Assembly: GCF_022539315.1 (NCBI RefSeq)
Contig: NC_066334.1
Span: 248,001 to 312,000, forward strand
DNA: 64,000 nt
Source of the DNA: Serinus canaria
Lineage: Eukaryota; Chordata; Aves; Passeriformes; Fringillidae
Direction of reading: 5' to 3'
This document shows positions 1 to 11,640 of this stretch, one piece after another. Each line of letters opens with the position of its first letter. Positions within the stretch are counted from its first letter, which is position 1. Under the pieces are notes generated by a model, which did no database searches, was not told the origin of the DNA, and saw only the letters and a program-made list of their open reading frames with translations. The translations under genes and the position numbers were made by a program.

Positions 1-2115
1 CCTCAGTGACCAGCTGGATCAGCATTGGTCAGCACGGACCACAGCAACCCCAACTGCCCTTGGGTCCATCTCTGGGCAGACAGCATGGTGGGGGAAGAGC
101 AGCCCAGTGAACATGGCAGTAGTGGTCCAGGCTTTTCCATGATTTTTTGATTCCCAATGACAAATCTCTCTTCAAGTCTGTGCATGACTGAAATTCATCT
201 TGGCTTGTGGGAGCTCAGTGAGCCCAGCCAGGGAGGAGGAGCGGGGAGGCTGGGCAGCAAGCAGCCGCTCAGCTTGCCCAGCCTGCTTGCCAGATTAGGC
301 AGAAACAGCTCTCGTGACAACAGCTCATGGCCAGGGTGAAACAGGAACTCCAGCTTCACAGACATAGTTATTTTTGTAGCTGTGTGCAAAGCCCCCACTG
401 GAAAATGTGACATGCTTCTTATCCCCTTGAATTTGCTCACAAAACACTAATTAAGGCATGTAATGAACACAGCAGCATCCATTAATAAAGAATCGTTATG
501 GGGATGGATTAGTGAGCTTATCAGAAACAGGTGAAAGTGAGCTGGAAGTCTACTCTGGGCAGCATGTGTGAGTCAAGGCTTTCCCAGCCCTTCACTACAG
601 CATGCCAAGAACCTCTGTGGGATGCACTAGATGGACGGGGTGGACTGGGGGATGTGCATTTAGGAAGCTCCCCTGCCTCACAGTTTGTTTTAGGAGCTAG
701 CTCTTCAACCTTCCTCAAACAGTCCCACTTCCTGGGATAATACCAGTGGCCTTGGGTCCTGTCCTTTGAGAAGTCACATCCATCTGGTGCAGCAGATAGG
801 ACTTGCTGTGGAGAGCATGATCCCCCAGGAAGGAAGGAGGTAGGGATCTGGAGCATGGGAAATATTAACTTCTTGGAGCAATAATAGCCTCTCAGACCAG
901 GGGAGCATGGTGTCTATTGTGCCCTTGTTAGCCCCGGACAGCTGCCTGGCTTCTGTCTTACTATTAATACAGACCTGATTCACTACAGCCCCTCTACTCA
1001 GGATTTCGGCTGTGAAGACACTCTCACTGGTTTTACAACCCTTGATCAGGAGATGTTTCCATGCAATCCTGTACTGCTGCCTGTGTGATCAGGAGCTGCC
1101 TGCTCTCCTGTAAACTGGGGACACGGCAGCCCTTCTTCCAGTCACAGACCCTGGTAGGACCCCATCCCACCTCTCTCTGCTAACAGCTCCTACTGTGTTT
1201 GCACAGGCCACCAGCAACCTCCGTCCCTTTGCCAAATGGGGCCTCCCATGCTCCCTCTGACTGTCTCCTCTTTTCAGCTCTGAGGTCCCAGTCTACCCAC
1301 ACAACTCTCCCTGTATCCCCAGTTTTCTGATCAGGTGCACCCACACACACCAGTATCTGACATCCTTCCACATTCTCTTTCCTTAGAAATTTCCTATTTC
1401 CCACAGGGTTCAGACCCACCTGGGGTGATTCTGGCTGCATGCTCTGATCTTCTGTCCCATGGATGGTTACATGTGGGCTGGAGGTCAAGGATGCCTTCAG
1501 GAAAAGGACTAGAAGCCTGCACTTATGGACTTGTTGGGGAAAGCTTTCCCAAAGCCCTGTCTTTCCAGAGACAGGCAAAAAGGAACTGCTTCTTCTTTCA
1601 CAAGTATCCTTCAGTGTGGAAGCTGGAGCTTCCTAAGCACTTGCCAGGCTGCAGGGGCACATGAGGGTGCAGAGGCTGTGCTCCTTGTGGTTGTTCCAGG
1701 AGGGAAGCAAAGCAGCAGGTGTTTCTTTTTGGCTCAGGGCATGATGTCCTGTGAAGAGCAGGGGAAGGTGTGAGCCAGCCTCCTGGAAAAAGAAAACCAG
1801 AGAGGTGAGATTTATCCATGGGCGTTATGTGTGGTCTCTACTGGTAAAACTGGTAATGCAGAAAGATCATGCATTTAACAGAAAGGATGTTTGGCTGGTG
1901 GTTCAGGAATATTCTGTATATTCAGATGGATTTTTTGTATACCTGTTAGCGCAGCAGAGGAACTGGGTCTGAGCAGCCTTGCTGTAGACCTGGAGCTGCA
2001 TCCCAGAAGAGCATGACTTACTCCCAAGCAGGCCACCCACTTTCCTGAGAGGGAGAATGTTCTGGCTTCCTCTGGAGCAACTGGGACAGAGCATTTTAAT
2101 GGAAGGGCAGTCCAG
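1..2115. other. Intergenic or intronic DNA, no feature recognised
   Basis: Only short open frames occur here on both strands (up to about 130 codons), none with a recognisable domain or convincing splice context. No tandem repeat or CR1 signature was seen by eye. The stretch near 1.15-1.40 kb is pyrimidine-rich on the plus strand. An old, highly diverged repeat could be missed by reading alone. Confidence 0.5.
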
Positions 2116-2275
2116 AGTCCAGCCTGCCAAGCTCAAAGAGCATTTGGACACTGCTGTCAGGCACATGGTGGGATTCTTGGGGTTGTCCTCTGCAGGGCCA
2201 GAAATTGGATTCAATGATTCTCATGCCCTTCCAAGTCAGGACATTCTGTGGTTCAAGGATGCAACAGTGCCATGT
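2116..2275 (+). mobile_element. CR1 LINE, 3' end fragment
   Basis: The order of phrases matches the 3' end of avian CR1 retrotransposons on the plus strand. A segment ending in 'catttggacactgctgtcag' is followed by 'caggcacatggtgggattc', then a diverged form of the family's 'ggactcaatgatcc...cccttccaa' ending and an 'attctgtg' tail near 2,246. CR1 copies are normally 5'-truncated on insertion, which fits this short length. Many substitutions suggest an old copy. The 5' edge is approximate. Confidence 0.8.
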
Positions 2276-2520
2276 AGAGGGACAGGACTATACACCCAAC
2301 GGTAGGACCAGGCTTTCCAGGGTGAGAGGATGTTTTGTTGTGAGTATTGAGCCCCCTACTCTGGTGTCTGGTCTGCAGCTGAATGGGTTACACCTGGACA
2401 GGCACTTGGCTCTCAAGTGCCAAAAGAATCAGCAATTTCACATGTTTTCACTTACCACCTTTTTGTCTCAGGTGGATCCCTTAAAAGCTAAGCCTAACTC
2501 TCCAGTGTGTCTGGTTTTTT

Positions 2521-2666
2521 GGTAACATTGGCAGGTATTGGAAAAAGCAGAACTGTAACAGGTCTCACTGAGGTGCTGCTGTTGGGATAATGCAACGCGC
2601 TGGCAGCCTGAAGACCTCTGCACCATGGAAAGACTAAGGGAACTCCAAGAGAAGTGGCGTGTTTAG
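2521..2666 (+). repeat. Direct repeat copy A of a ~146 bp segment
   Basis: This stretch is repeated in the same orientation at 4,338-4,483 with roughly 85% identity by eye and a few 1-2 base indels. Shared landmarks include 'ggtaacattg', 'attggaaaaagcagaactgt', 'caggtctcactgaggtg' and 'gctggcagcctgaagac'. Similarity fades after 'gtgttta' at the right edge. The two copies are about 1.8 kb apart. It does not look like CR1. It may be a dispersed repeat I cannot name, or a local duplication. Confidence 0.8.
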
Positions 2667-4337
2667 TGCCAGAGGCTCTTTTATTTTGGGAAGGACTTCT
2701 CCAGGAAGCACCCCCCCAACATCCACCCTACAAGGACCTGCTGAAGCTCACCCAGGCCATGGAGGGCTGGGGCAGAAGCACAATGTGTGAAGATATTATT
2801 GTATTGCATTTACTTCCATGTCTCTGAAAGAAAAGCAAAATCTTCTTTTGTTTTGGTGGATATTTACCCCTGCCAGGAAAGCTGTGGCTGGTTGACAAAA
2901 CCTTCTCAGGAACTGGTTTCATGGCAGATCTCATAAGCAGTGGCTATCTCCCAGCTCAGTCTCTCCAGCTATGCATTCCCACTGGTCATGCTGTGGCTGG
3001 AATCTTCAAAGAAGTCTCTACTCCCACTGCATTCCTGTGCCTGCACTCATCTGTGAATAGGCTCCTGCAGACCAGCACAGGGCTGGGCAGGAGGTGCTGG
3101 CAGGAGAGGAGGAAATGCCTGCAGTTTTTTTTTTACTCCAGACCATCTGCACGTCTTCAGTCCAATGTGCTCTGAAAAGTCTTCCCTGGATGAGAGTGGT
3201 GGTCTCCACTCAGTCCAGCTCATGGCATCCTTTTGACTTCTTACTGTGTAAACTGTGATTTGCAGGGGGAACAGAACCTCTCCACAGGATTTCCAAAACC
3301 CTTGCTTTTTTGGAACTGAAGTGAGCTGCAGAGCATATTGCTGGAATGCAGAGCTTGGCCACCATCTCTGTTGCCCTTGGTGCCAGCAGTAAATCTCCAT
3401 GCACTTCTCCATCCACCTCAGCAGAGATGTCTGTCAGAGGTAAATTCTTGGTGGAGCTCCTGCCTGAACTTCATACTACCAGTTTCTGAGCTCCTCTTTG
3501 CAAAATTTGCAAGGATGAAGTTTCCCAGGCAGGGAAGCCAAGGGGAGGGTGAGGAGAAGAGCAGCAGCCTTCATGTTTTACTGACTTGCTTTCGTCTTTC
3601 TGGGGGATTTTCCTTTCTCCCTTTTGCTTGTTGTTGCTCTCTTCTCCTGTCTGCTTATGGTTTGTGTTTTCCCCTTAATGTAACCTGAGTAGATTATGTG
3701 TTTATCTGTGATTATGCTACATGTTTTGGCTGCCTCCTTGGTTTCTGAGGTTATTTGTGGAGCCTTAGCCCTGGCCACCCCCAGGCTCTTTGGGGTTATG
3801 CTACCCTGCACAACAACAGTCTGGTATAGCATGAAAAAGTTTCAGTGCCTCATGTTGTCCTGTCCTGAACATGCGTGGGAAGTGTCTTGTGGTTACCAGC
3901 CTGGTGGGGAAGAGCCTAGATTCCTCCCACATTGTAATACATCCTCTGCTGTATGACGCTGGTTCTTCCTCCTTGTAAACCTCCCTCTTCCTCCAGCAGG
4001 CTCTGTTGTTCTCTGCTTAGCCACTCTCCTCCAAAAGATCCTTTCTGCTCAGTCCAAAAAAGACTATTGTCCTCCTCCCACCCTCCAACCTTGATGTTCC
4101 TGCTACAGGGGCTGGCCAGCCCACCCTGGCAGGCAGCTGCCTGACAGCTCAGTTGTGGGCTGCCCGGCTGTGGGTCCCTGCCACCAGCTAGCTGCTGCTG
4201 GCACCCTGCTCACCCCGCTGCCTGCACCCTGCTGCCTGTGTGCACATGCAGGGGCAGGGGCTGTTGCTCCTGCCTGGAGGTACTGGCATCTGGGCAGGGA
4301 GTGGTGGGAGCATTCAGAAGGCAATGGCACATGTTTT
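2667..4337. other. Spacer between the two direct repeat copies
   Basis: This 1.67 kb separates the direct repeats. It holds only short open frames and pyrimidine-rich stretches (for example near 3.59-3.66 kb and 3.96-4.10 kb). No reverse transcriptase, gag or transposase similarity is visible, so the flanking repeats do not clearly delimit an autonomous element. Confidence 0.45.
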
Positions 4338-4483
4338 GGTAACATTGCCAATATTGGAAAAAGCAGAACTGTGACAGGTCTCACTGAGGTGTTGCTGTCA
4401 GGATAATGCAATGTGCTGGCAGCCTGAAGACTTCTCCACCATTGAAAGAGCTAAGGGAGCCCTAAGAAGGAGTCGGGTGTTTA
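4338..4483 (+). repeat. Direct repeat copy B of a ~146 bp segment
   Basis: This is the partner of 2,521-2,666. The two copies align end to end, starting at 'ggtaacattg' and ending at 'gtgttta', with scattered substitutions. Several differences are C/T or G/A (such as 'caacgcgctgg' against 'caatgtgctgg'), consistent with ageing of methylated CpG sites. The substitution load indicates an old duplication or two insertions of one family. Confidence 0.8.
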
Positions 4484-4624
4484 ATCTTTGCACCTTTGAA
4501 TCTTTTCGGTCTTCTTCTACTGGCTGTGACTGTCTTTGGTTCCCAGATCCTGTTGCCCTTGAAGATCCTCTTTTTTTTCCTCCATGAGGAGAGGATAGAA
4601 AAGGTTGTGCTGCCCATCTTGAAC

Positions 4625-4642
4625 TGTTTTTTTTTTTTTTTT
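4625..4642. repeat. Poly(T) tract
   Basis: A T homopolymer of roughly 17 bases, about 100 bp from the 3' end of a minus-strand CR1 fragment. CR1 does not normally end in poly(A), so this need not be the tail of that element. Confidence 0.8.
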
Positions 4643-4744
4643 CTATAGATGTCAAAGGAGCTGCAGTCCAGCAGTTTCTTGGACTCTGTACAACCTCAGT
4701 TCCTTAGAGGTGAAGCCAAGCTGTAACCTGTCAAGAATAAAACT

Positions 4745-4960
4745 CATGGAATATCCTGTGCTGAAGATACCCACGAGGATCATTGAATCCAACTCCTGGC
4801 CCTGCACAGGACATCCCAACACCACCACCCTGTGCCTGACAGCATTCTGCAAATGCTCCTGGAGCTCCGGCAGCCTTGGTCTGTGGCCATTCCCTGGGGA
4901 GCCTGTTCAGTGCCCCACTACTCTATGGGGCAAGAAATACATGAACCAAGGTCTCTTGCT
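4745..4960 (-). mobile_element. CR1 LINE, 3' end fragment on the minus strand
   Basis: Read on the minus strand this carries the CR1 3' end: a region with 'gtggggcactgaacaggct', then the 'ctggagcatttgcagaatgc' part, then 'tgtcctgtgcagggccagga', 'gttggattcaatgatcctcg' and a short tail near 4,750. It is the only clearly minus-strand CR1 piece recognised in the window. The open frames across it are not functional and simply reflect the repeat sequence. Confidence 0.88.
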
Positions 4961-5594
4961 GAGGCCACCATGGTCTGAAAGATCAACCAGCAAGCCTCCT
5001 TCTGCTTCTGCTCTCCTGATAAATTGCTTTCCCTCAGCATCCCATCCTCCAGCCTATGCTCCATGTTCTACCCCTGGTGGTTATTTATTTCCTTTGCAGC
5101 CTTTTAAGGACTTGTGGACTTTCAGATTGGCGAGAAGTTTCATCCTTTTATTTGTGCTCGTGGAGGGCAGGCTGGTCCCACTGCTTAACGACACCCTGTT
5201 TGCCAAAGGCATGGCTGGGCAATACACTGACTGACACTGCTTGCTCAAAATCATAGGCCTTTCTTTTATTTGGAAAAGTCTAGATTTTCTTTTTAGGACA
5301 ATAAAATGAAAATACCCTGTGTTGCTGTGATCTAAATGAGCAGAGGAAATGCAACCATTGGAAGTTAGAGGGTGATACCACATTGAGGGTGACACCACAC
5401 TGGAGATCAGAGCTGTTTAGAGGAACACTGCCATGCTCAAGAGGCTGGCAGAAAATTTATGAGGTGTGGGGCAAATGCAGATCCTGGGACAGAGTATCCT
5501 CCTGCAATGGGAAGCTGGGAAGAACAAATAGGATTCTGTTCCCCATTTTGGCACTTCTACAGAAGAAAGGGGTCTGCAAACTGAGGTGGGTCCA

Positions 5595-6025
5595 GCTGAG
5601 GGCCGCAGAGGTGGTTGGTGGCTGGAGGATGTGATGCCTCAGTGGAAGGACACTGTTTTGCTGCATGTGGAGAAGAGGAGCTTGGTGGGGATTTAACTGC
5701 CTGTGCCACTACTAAAGACAAGTTTGCAGAAGAAAAAAAGCCAGCTCAGGTGCACAGAGAAACATGGGAACATGTTGCACTGAGAGAAACTCTGACGGGA
5801 CATAAGGGAAAATGTCTTCATCCTGGAAGTGTGAAGCACTGGGAAGAGACTCTGAGAGGCTGTGACCAAAAACTCTCTATATCCCTGGGGAATTTTGGAA
5901 CCCTAGACAAAGCCTGGTTCTGAGTCAATCAGATCTAAATACAAGTTTAGCCATGTGTTGAGAAGAGGCTTGGACGAGAGACCTCCAGAGGGTCCATCTA
6001 ACTTAAATTTTTATATTAATTTCTA
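5595..6025 (+). mobile_element. Old CR1 LINE 3' fragment
   Basis: The order of segments follows a CR1 3' region: 'agggccgcagaggtggt', 'gaagaggagcttggtgggga' and 'tttaactgcctgtgccacta'. These are followed by 'gagaggctgtgacc' near 5,850, and then a diverged ending 'ttggacgagagacctccaga' with 'ggtccatctaacttaaattt' at about 5,969-6,010. Divergence from the canonical CR1 ending is high and there are internal gaps, so this is an ancient copy. The left boundary is uncertain. Confidence 0.7.
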
Positions 6026-9000
6026 TAATTAACCATGTAAAATAATTTGCAAATTGCTTTTTTCTGAGTATTTTTACTTGTACACATGCTGCCTTGCAAA
6101 TCACAAACTGCAGCTAGAGGCATAACCTGCAGTTTGCCTAGGACATCTGTAATTACTCAAGTGTGCATTAACTGAGACAGCAGGAAAGTGAGCTGGAGCT
6201 AAGGTATTGGATAGGGGTGTGCCCTATAGCTTAATTCAGCTCCTGAGTTTGCGCCCTCAGGGGTTCTGGAGAAGTTTTTAGGGAATAATAGTTTGTACTT
6301 TACACTTACTTTAAGTGAATTTCCACAACTTAACAAAAGGAGATCTGGATGGTGGGGTTTTTTTCTTGTTTATTTGTTTGTTTCTTTTTTGTTTTGTTTT
6401 GTTGGGTTTTTTCTGTTTGGCTGTTTTTGGTGGGTTGTTTTGTTTTGTTTTGTTTTTTGCACAGTAGGGATTGGAAATAGTACCGTGGGAGCATCAGGAG
6501 GCAACAATCTTTCTAATCTGTCCAGTGCTGAAAGAAGGTTGCGCCTATGCACTTCTCTGCTTACATGGGTGAGATTTCCTCACAGCTGTGAACATGCACA
6601 GGGACACCAGGAGCAAATCTATGTAATTTCTTTATATAAAATGGAGCTCCTATATATTCCATAACCTTCCTGTGACAAACACAGCAATAATGCATCTGGA
6701 GTGTCAACTGCAAGTTTGAGTTTATTCCATGACCGAATGCTCAAGTCATATTTGGCTTTTCAGGTGCATCAGCCATACTTCCACCCATGCAAATGTTGCT
6801 TTGTCATAATGGGAACATCTGTCTGGCCAATGATACTATTACTATTACTATTCTTTGCCTTCAATCTCCAGCTAAACCCACCTCCAAACCTTGGCCAAGG
6901 TGCTGGGAGGAGTAGGGTAAGATGCCACTGCTGACACCTAGGTGGCAGGATGGATGTTGGACTGTGTTTCTCAGCCTTGGAGGAAATGTGGAGACAACGT
7001 TTTGGCAGGTTGAGAGTGAAATCCCTTGAATCTGCCATGTTTTCTCCATTTTCTTCATCTGCCTGCTCTTGGCTCTCACATACCTAGAAAAAAAGGAAGG
7101 ACTGGGTTGGGGAGGGTCTTCTCAATCTTTAGGTGCAAATGCCCCACGTGTCACTCCCTGTCATAGGGTGTATAATCACACTTGCAAATGCTTCCAAATC
7201 CCATAAGACCCACTCACCTTTCAGCATTGTCCCCTCTGGGACATGGGGACAAGAGTCCAGGGTGCAGAACCACACAGTGGAGCCTGAGCAGACATGGAAG
7301 AGGTTTACACCAAACAGCTCTAGGCTGGGATAAAGAAAATGATGTTTTTGACCTCTTAAAGGGACGATCAATTGCACAGGTCTGTCTATCTGTTCCTTGC
7401 TCTCCTCCTGTTAAAAAATTTCTTGGTGCTTCCATGTAACCAGCTCCAGCTCATGGGATGAATGCAAACAGACAGCACTGGGGGTGAATTCTCTAGATGA
7501 AAATGAGACTGCTTCTTGTGAGCTATTTGGAGCATTTTCCTTTGGCCCTGCATGGCTCCTAGTCTCTCAGACGTAACTTGAAAATGGCGATGGACATGGA
7601 GTGGCTTTGTGGCCATTCCCAGACAGTGGGAGAACTCCCATCCTTGACCAAATTCAAGCAGAGGTTGGGATCTGATCAGAGAGCGAAGCTGCTCACTTGC
7701 ACGGGGTGAGCACCCTGTGTCATCAGAGGTAGTGGTGCATTCATTATTAAGCACTGCCAGGCAAGGAACATAGGAAACAAGGAGGAGGCAGTGTTAGGCT
7801 GGTTTGATACCACCTTCCTTAAGACCTGGCTGCAGTTGGTGCCTGCATCTCTGCAGGGGTGGAGAAGCTACCACTGGAGTGGAGGAGGATATGGGGACAG
7901 CAGCACCTTCCCAGCCCCGCCTGGGGCTGCATTATCCACTGTGCTTACTTGGCAGGCCTGTGTCTCTGGAGCTTGAGGGGTGCCAGGGTGTATCCTGGCA
8001 CCAATCCAAAGTTATATCCAAAGCAGCCTATACATGATGTTCAGTGCTGCAAACATAAGCCATCAAGTCCTCAGAGTTGCAGAGGGTGGAGGCTCTGATT
8101 TGTCCATTTGGCATTCCTGTCTTCAAGCTCTGTCTTATCACAAAATATGTGTGTGTTTTTTATGAAACCTGTGATTCCAGGTTGCTATAGGGCTCCAGAG
8201 GCTGAGTTTTTAAGAGCACCTACTGTACTTTAGGTGTAACAGGCACTGAGGATAAATTTCTCAGTGTTAAAACACTCCCTGTGGTTGCTGTCAAACTTGT
8301 CCTGGGGCTGTAAAAAGCAATCACTCTATTGAAACCTTCTTAAGTTGTTCCCAGTGAAAGGTGCTGGGCTAATTCAATTAAAGGCCTAGCACAGATGGAT
8401 TTAGGAGCTGGGCTAGAGAATGAAAGAAGTCAGAGAAACAGAAAGATCCCTGTGGAGGCAGGGAGTGGTGCTCCCTGGGCTCTAAGTCCATCGTCTAATT
8501 GCTCTCTGCTTTGAATCAAAGGGACAAAGGCTGCCCCTTGCCTTCCACTCCCAGCATGGCCTTTTCCTGGGTGGAGGCTTGGGGGTGCCATCTCTGTGTG
8601 TGCAAGGAGAGAGCTGCTTAGCTCCCCTTTGGTCTCAAAGGATTTCTCCTAATCCTGACCTCTCCCTGTGCTGCTCAGATGCTGCTGTGGAGAGCAGGGT
8701 GTTAGTGCCAGCTCTAATCCCACCTCACTGCTCTCCGCTCCTCAGGGGGCACTCACCCCCTTCTCAGTCCCTGTGTTTGGTATTGAAAGACTTGCAAAAA
8801 CCTTTGGAGATAGTTCAAGAGCCACATTCCTCAGGACACAGACCACTCCCTGGGAGCCAGATTGCAGTGGTGAGGATGGTGCTCTCCTAGAAACCCCGCT
8901 CAGATGCTGAGGTGATCAGGGTCTACAGCAAGCACCAGGTCTTGCTGGTAGGAGAGCTGAACCCCCTGTTTTCTTCTTGGAAAGCTCTGATGAAGTGGTG

Positions 9001-11129
9001 GTTTCATCTGGCTGAGAATGCTCTGCCATCAGATTTATGTCTCATGCTGCTGAGGCTGCTATTGGCAGACACAGCTTCTTGCACACAAAATTGTTTTCTC
9101 CCCTGCAAAGCCTGGCAAAGAACGTGCTTTGCTGAGGAACAGGAAGCACAGATCAAAGTGACTGTCTGTCCACAGACTTTTCTGTCATTTTTCATGTGGG
9201 TAGTTGCTGTCTATTGATGTGTGAAGCCCTGAGCAGCATTTTCTATGAGAGGACAGGCTGGCTGTGCTGTCAGGTGACTACTTGGGCTAATCCAAGGACA
9301 CCCAGAGGAAAAACTAGGGATGTATGTCACCATGCACGTGATGGCTGGAAACACTGGAGAAACGTAGTGTCAGGGCTGCAGGATGGTGGAAAATGGGATA
9401 GAGGGTGTTTTCTCCATGGTTTCCTCACCTGCAGTTCTTTCTGCCAGCAGTGTCTCAGGCTGGAAAGCAGAGAAGTGAATTCATGGGCAAGCAGAGTCTT
9501 TTATAGGGAAGCAACTACAAGGCCATGAATGACCAGGTATAAGCTGGGCAGGGAACAGAGTAGCACTGTGGCCTTCATGGAGGGGATTGATGGCAGAAGG
9601 GACTCACAGCATGTCCCCAGGTTGGGATCATAAATGCAGTGCTACTGGTTTTAGTGACTGCAATGGGGAGCAGGGATGAGGTCACCCTGTGAACCAGGGC
9701 TACTCAGCTCCATCCTCCTGCCTGTGAGCTGCTATTCTGGTCAGGCCCAAGACTGGACACAAGGTACTGTGTGAAGTATTTTTCATGCATATGCAATGGT
9801 GTTCTTCAGCTAGCAGAGCTGCATCTGCTGGTCCCTAACAGGCATGGCTGGGTGACAGACAGAAACTCTGCTCATCTCTGCTGCCATAACATAGGTGGCT
9901 GTGAAAGAGGAAGGTACTCAGAGGTTTGAAAGCTGCCTTTTGGGCAGCTGGGGAGCCCATGAATAGGGTGTATATGCCAGCCTGAATGCTACCCAAGTCC
10001 TGCAGTGATGCCTGCAAGCCCTAAGACTTTGTTCAAGAAGCCAGCATTAGTAGTGATGGGAAGGAAACACTGTGGTCTGCACTGCAGTGAAGACTGCAGT
10101 ATCTTTTGCAAGGGGTGTGGAGAGATATTAATTGTCTGGATTCACATGGCTTTAGCTGTTTGCTCACTGCAGTTCCTTTCATCTTCATCAAAGGACAAGC
10201 TTCCACTATCAGCCTATCCCAGAGCATCTCATGAAATCCCAAGGCGTCATCAGACCTACTAGGAAAGAACAGGCTGCAACGTGAGGATTCCTCCTGATAT
10301 AAGACACTCCTCCAGGACAGGATAGCTCAGGAACATTTCGGGAGTGCTGCAAGCTCTAAGTGATGCTGCGGAGCTGAGTCAACCCTAAATGAATTCAAGC
10401 GGTCAGTGTCAGGTTGTGGCTGGATATAAGTCAGGGAATCACACTCGGCACATCCGGTGGCCAAAAGCTCTTTGTCTCTTCTTGTTTGGGCCAGGGAAGG
10501 CTGCAGAGATGAGGTTTCTGAGGTGCTCTGAGCTACTCAGTTGGGAGTGTGAAGCTGCAAAGTAGTTTTTCTGCTGCCAGCCGTGCTTCACTCAAAGACC
10601 TCAGATTGGGCGCTGAGGAGATGGGGGCATTTTGGACTTGGGCCATACCAGCACATTCAGCTGCAGATGGTTACAGGAACAGATAACGGGTCCTGCAGAA
10701 ATTCCAGGAAGTCTGATCACCCTGGAACACAGATCCTATTCACATAGTCTGTAACCTGAGAACAGCTCTTCGGAGCTGGGATTAGTAAAAGTATTTGGCT
10801 TCACCTGCCCTACTCCTAGGGAGCTGGTGGGCCAGTGCTAAACCCCTGTCCATGGGGAAGGAGAGGAAGGGTTTTCTGCAGGCTAATGTTGGTCCTGGCA
10901 TGGGAAAAACTCACTTTGCTGGGGTAATAGCTATGGAGAGGTGTGAGCAGAGGCTGCACCTGGGTAATTCCCTGCCTGGATCCCTGAGGGCTATGAAATC
11001 CATAGGTGATGGGTCACATGCACAGCTTGCACACCCACACTTGTCTGCAGGGTGAGCCATGTGCATAGGTGTGTGTGGGAGGAGACCCTGGGCACTGCAG
11101 GGAGGAGATGCCGTGGGAAGGAACTCCCC
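6026..11129. other. Intergenic or intronic DNA
   Basis: About 5.1 kb with no confident repeat or gene. A T/G-rich low-complexity stretch at 6,356-6,462 is listed separately. Open frames are all under about 125 codons and unrecognised. The stretch has no CpG island until just before 11.1 kb. Confidence 0.5.
6356..6462. repeat. T/G-rich low-complexity tract (TTTTG-like)
   Basis: A run of about 107 bases made almost only of T and G, including 'tttatttgtttgtttc' and repeated 'ttttg' units. It creates an artificial open frame rich in Phe, Val, Leu, Gly and Cys. Such tracts expand and contract easily and are often polymorphic in length. Confidence 0.85.
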
Positions 11130-11495
11130 TGTAGGTGCCCGTCTTCCGGGGCTCCCTCCTCAAGTTCTAGAAAGCTCTGTTATCCCCCTTTCCCCGACTG
11201 GCCTGCGCGCCAGCTCCGCCCTTCTCCCTTCTCCCCATTCGCTCTCCCCCAATCACCCCACATTTGTTCCTCCCCTGGTCCCTCTCTCTATTGGACCGCT
11301 GCGCCCTGACCCCTCCTCTCCGCCGGTCCCTCTTAAGCCTTGTTCCCGGCTCTGTCGGGGCTTCTACAGCCAGCCAACCCTCCGCACGGGTTGTTGTCCC
11401 ACTTCTCTCTGCCCCTTCCCGCCTTCTCCTTCCTCCACCTTCCTCAAATAAACCTGCTTTGGAAAGTGACTGCGCGTGTGGAGCCCTCCTTCACA
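11130..11495 (+). mobile_element. Endogenous retrovirus long terminal repeat (probable 5' LTR)
   Basis: A GC- and CpG-rich, strongly pyrimidine-rich block that contrasts with its flanks. It starts with TG (tgtaggtgcc at 11,130) and ends with CA (ttcaca ending at 11,495), as retroviral LTRs do. Inside are CCAAT-type motifs near 11,250 and 11,290, a possible TATA-like 'tcttaag' near 11,331, and a polyadenylation signal AATAAA at 11,447-11,452. Two bases after the CA end comes TGG, the start of a candidate primer-binding site. That order (promoter motifs, poly(A) signal, CA, short gap, TGG) is the layout of a 5' LTR joined to its leader. The 5' edge is a best guess. A CpG-rich gene promoter is the alternative. 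Confidence 0.65.
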
Positions 11496-11497
11496 AC

Positions 11498-11515
11498 TGG
11501 TGTGCCAGAGTTAGC
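11498..11515 (+). promoter_or_regulatory. Candidate retroviral primer-binding site
   Basis: These 18 bases begin with TGG, the complement of a tRNA 3' CCA end, and lie two bases after the CA terminus of the LTR. I could not match the remaining bases to a specific tRNA from memory, so the primer is not assigned. Confidence 0.45.
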
Positions 11516-11640
11516 TGGGACCGGGACCGCCTGCAGAGCAGTTGAGGAGACAGCTCTCCTGGGGAGTTGGATACACCCGACTGCCCAGGACAAGGACCCT
11601 TGCGGGACTCCCACACCACCGGGGACCGCAGCACCCCGCA
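11516..11640 (+). mobile_element. Retroviral leader remnant after the LTR
   Basis: About 125 bp of GC-rich sequence continue past the candidate primer-binding site before composition returns to background near 11,640. No gag, pol or env similarity follows, so the element appears truncated soon after its leader. A solo LTR would not keep this segment, so the locus is better read as a 5' end remnant. Confidence 0.5.
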
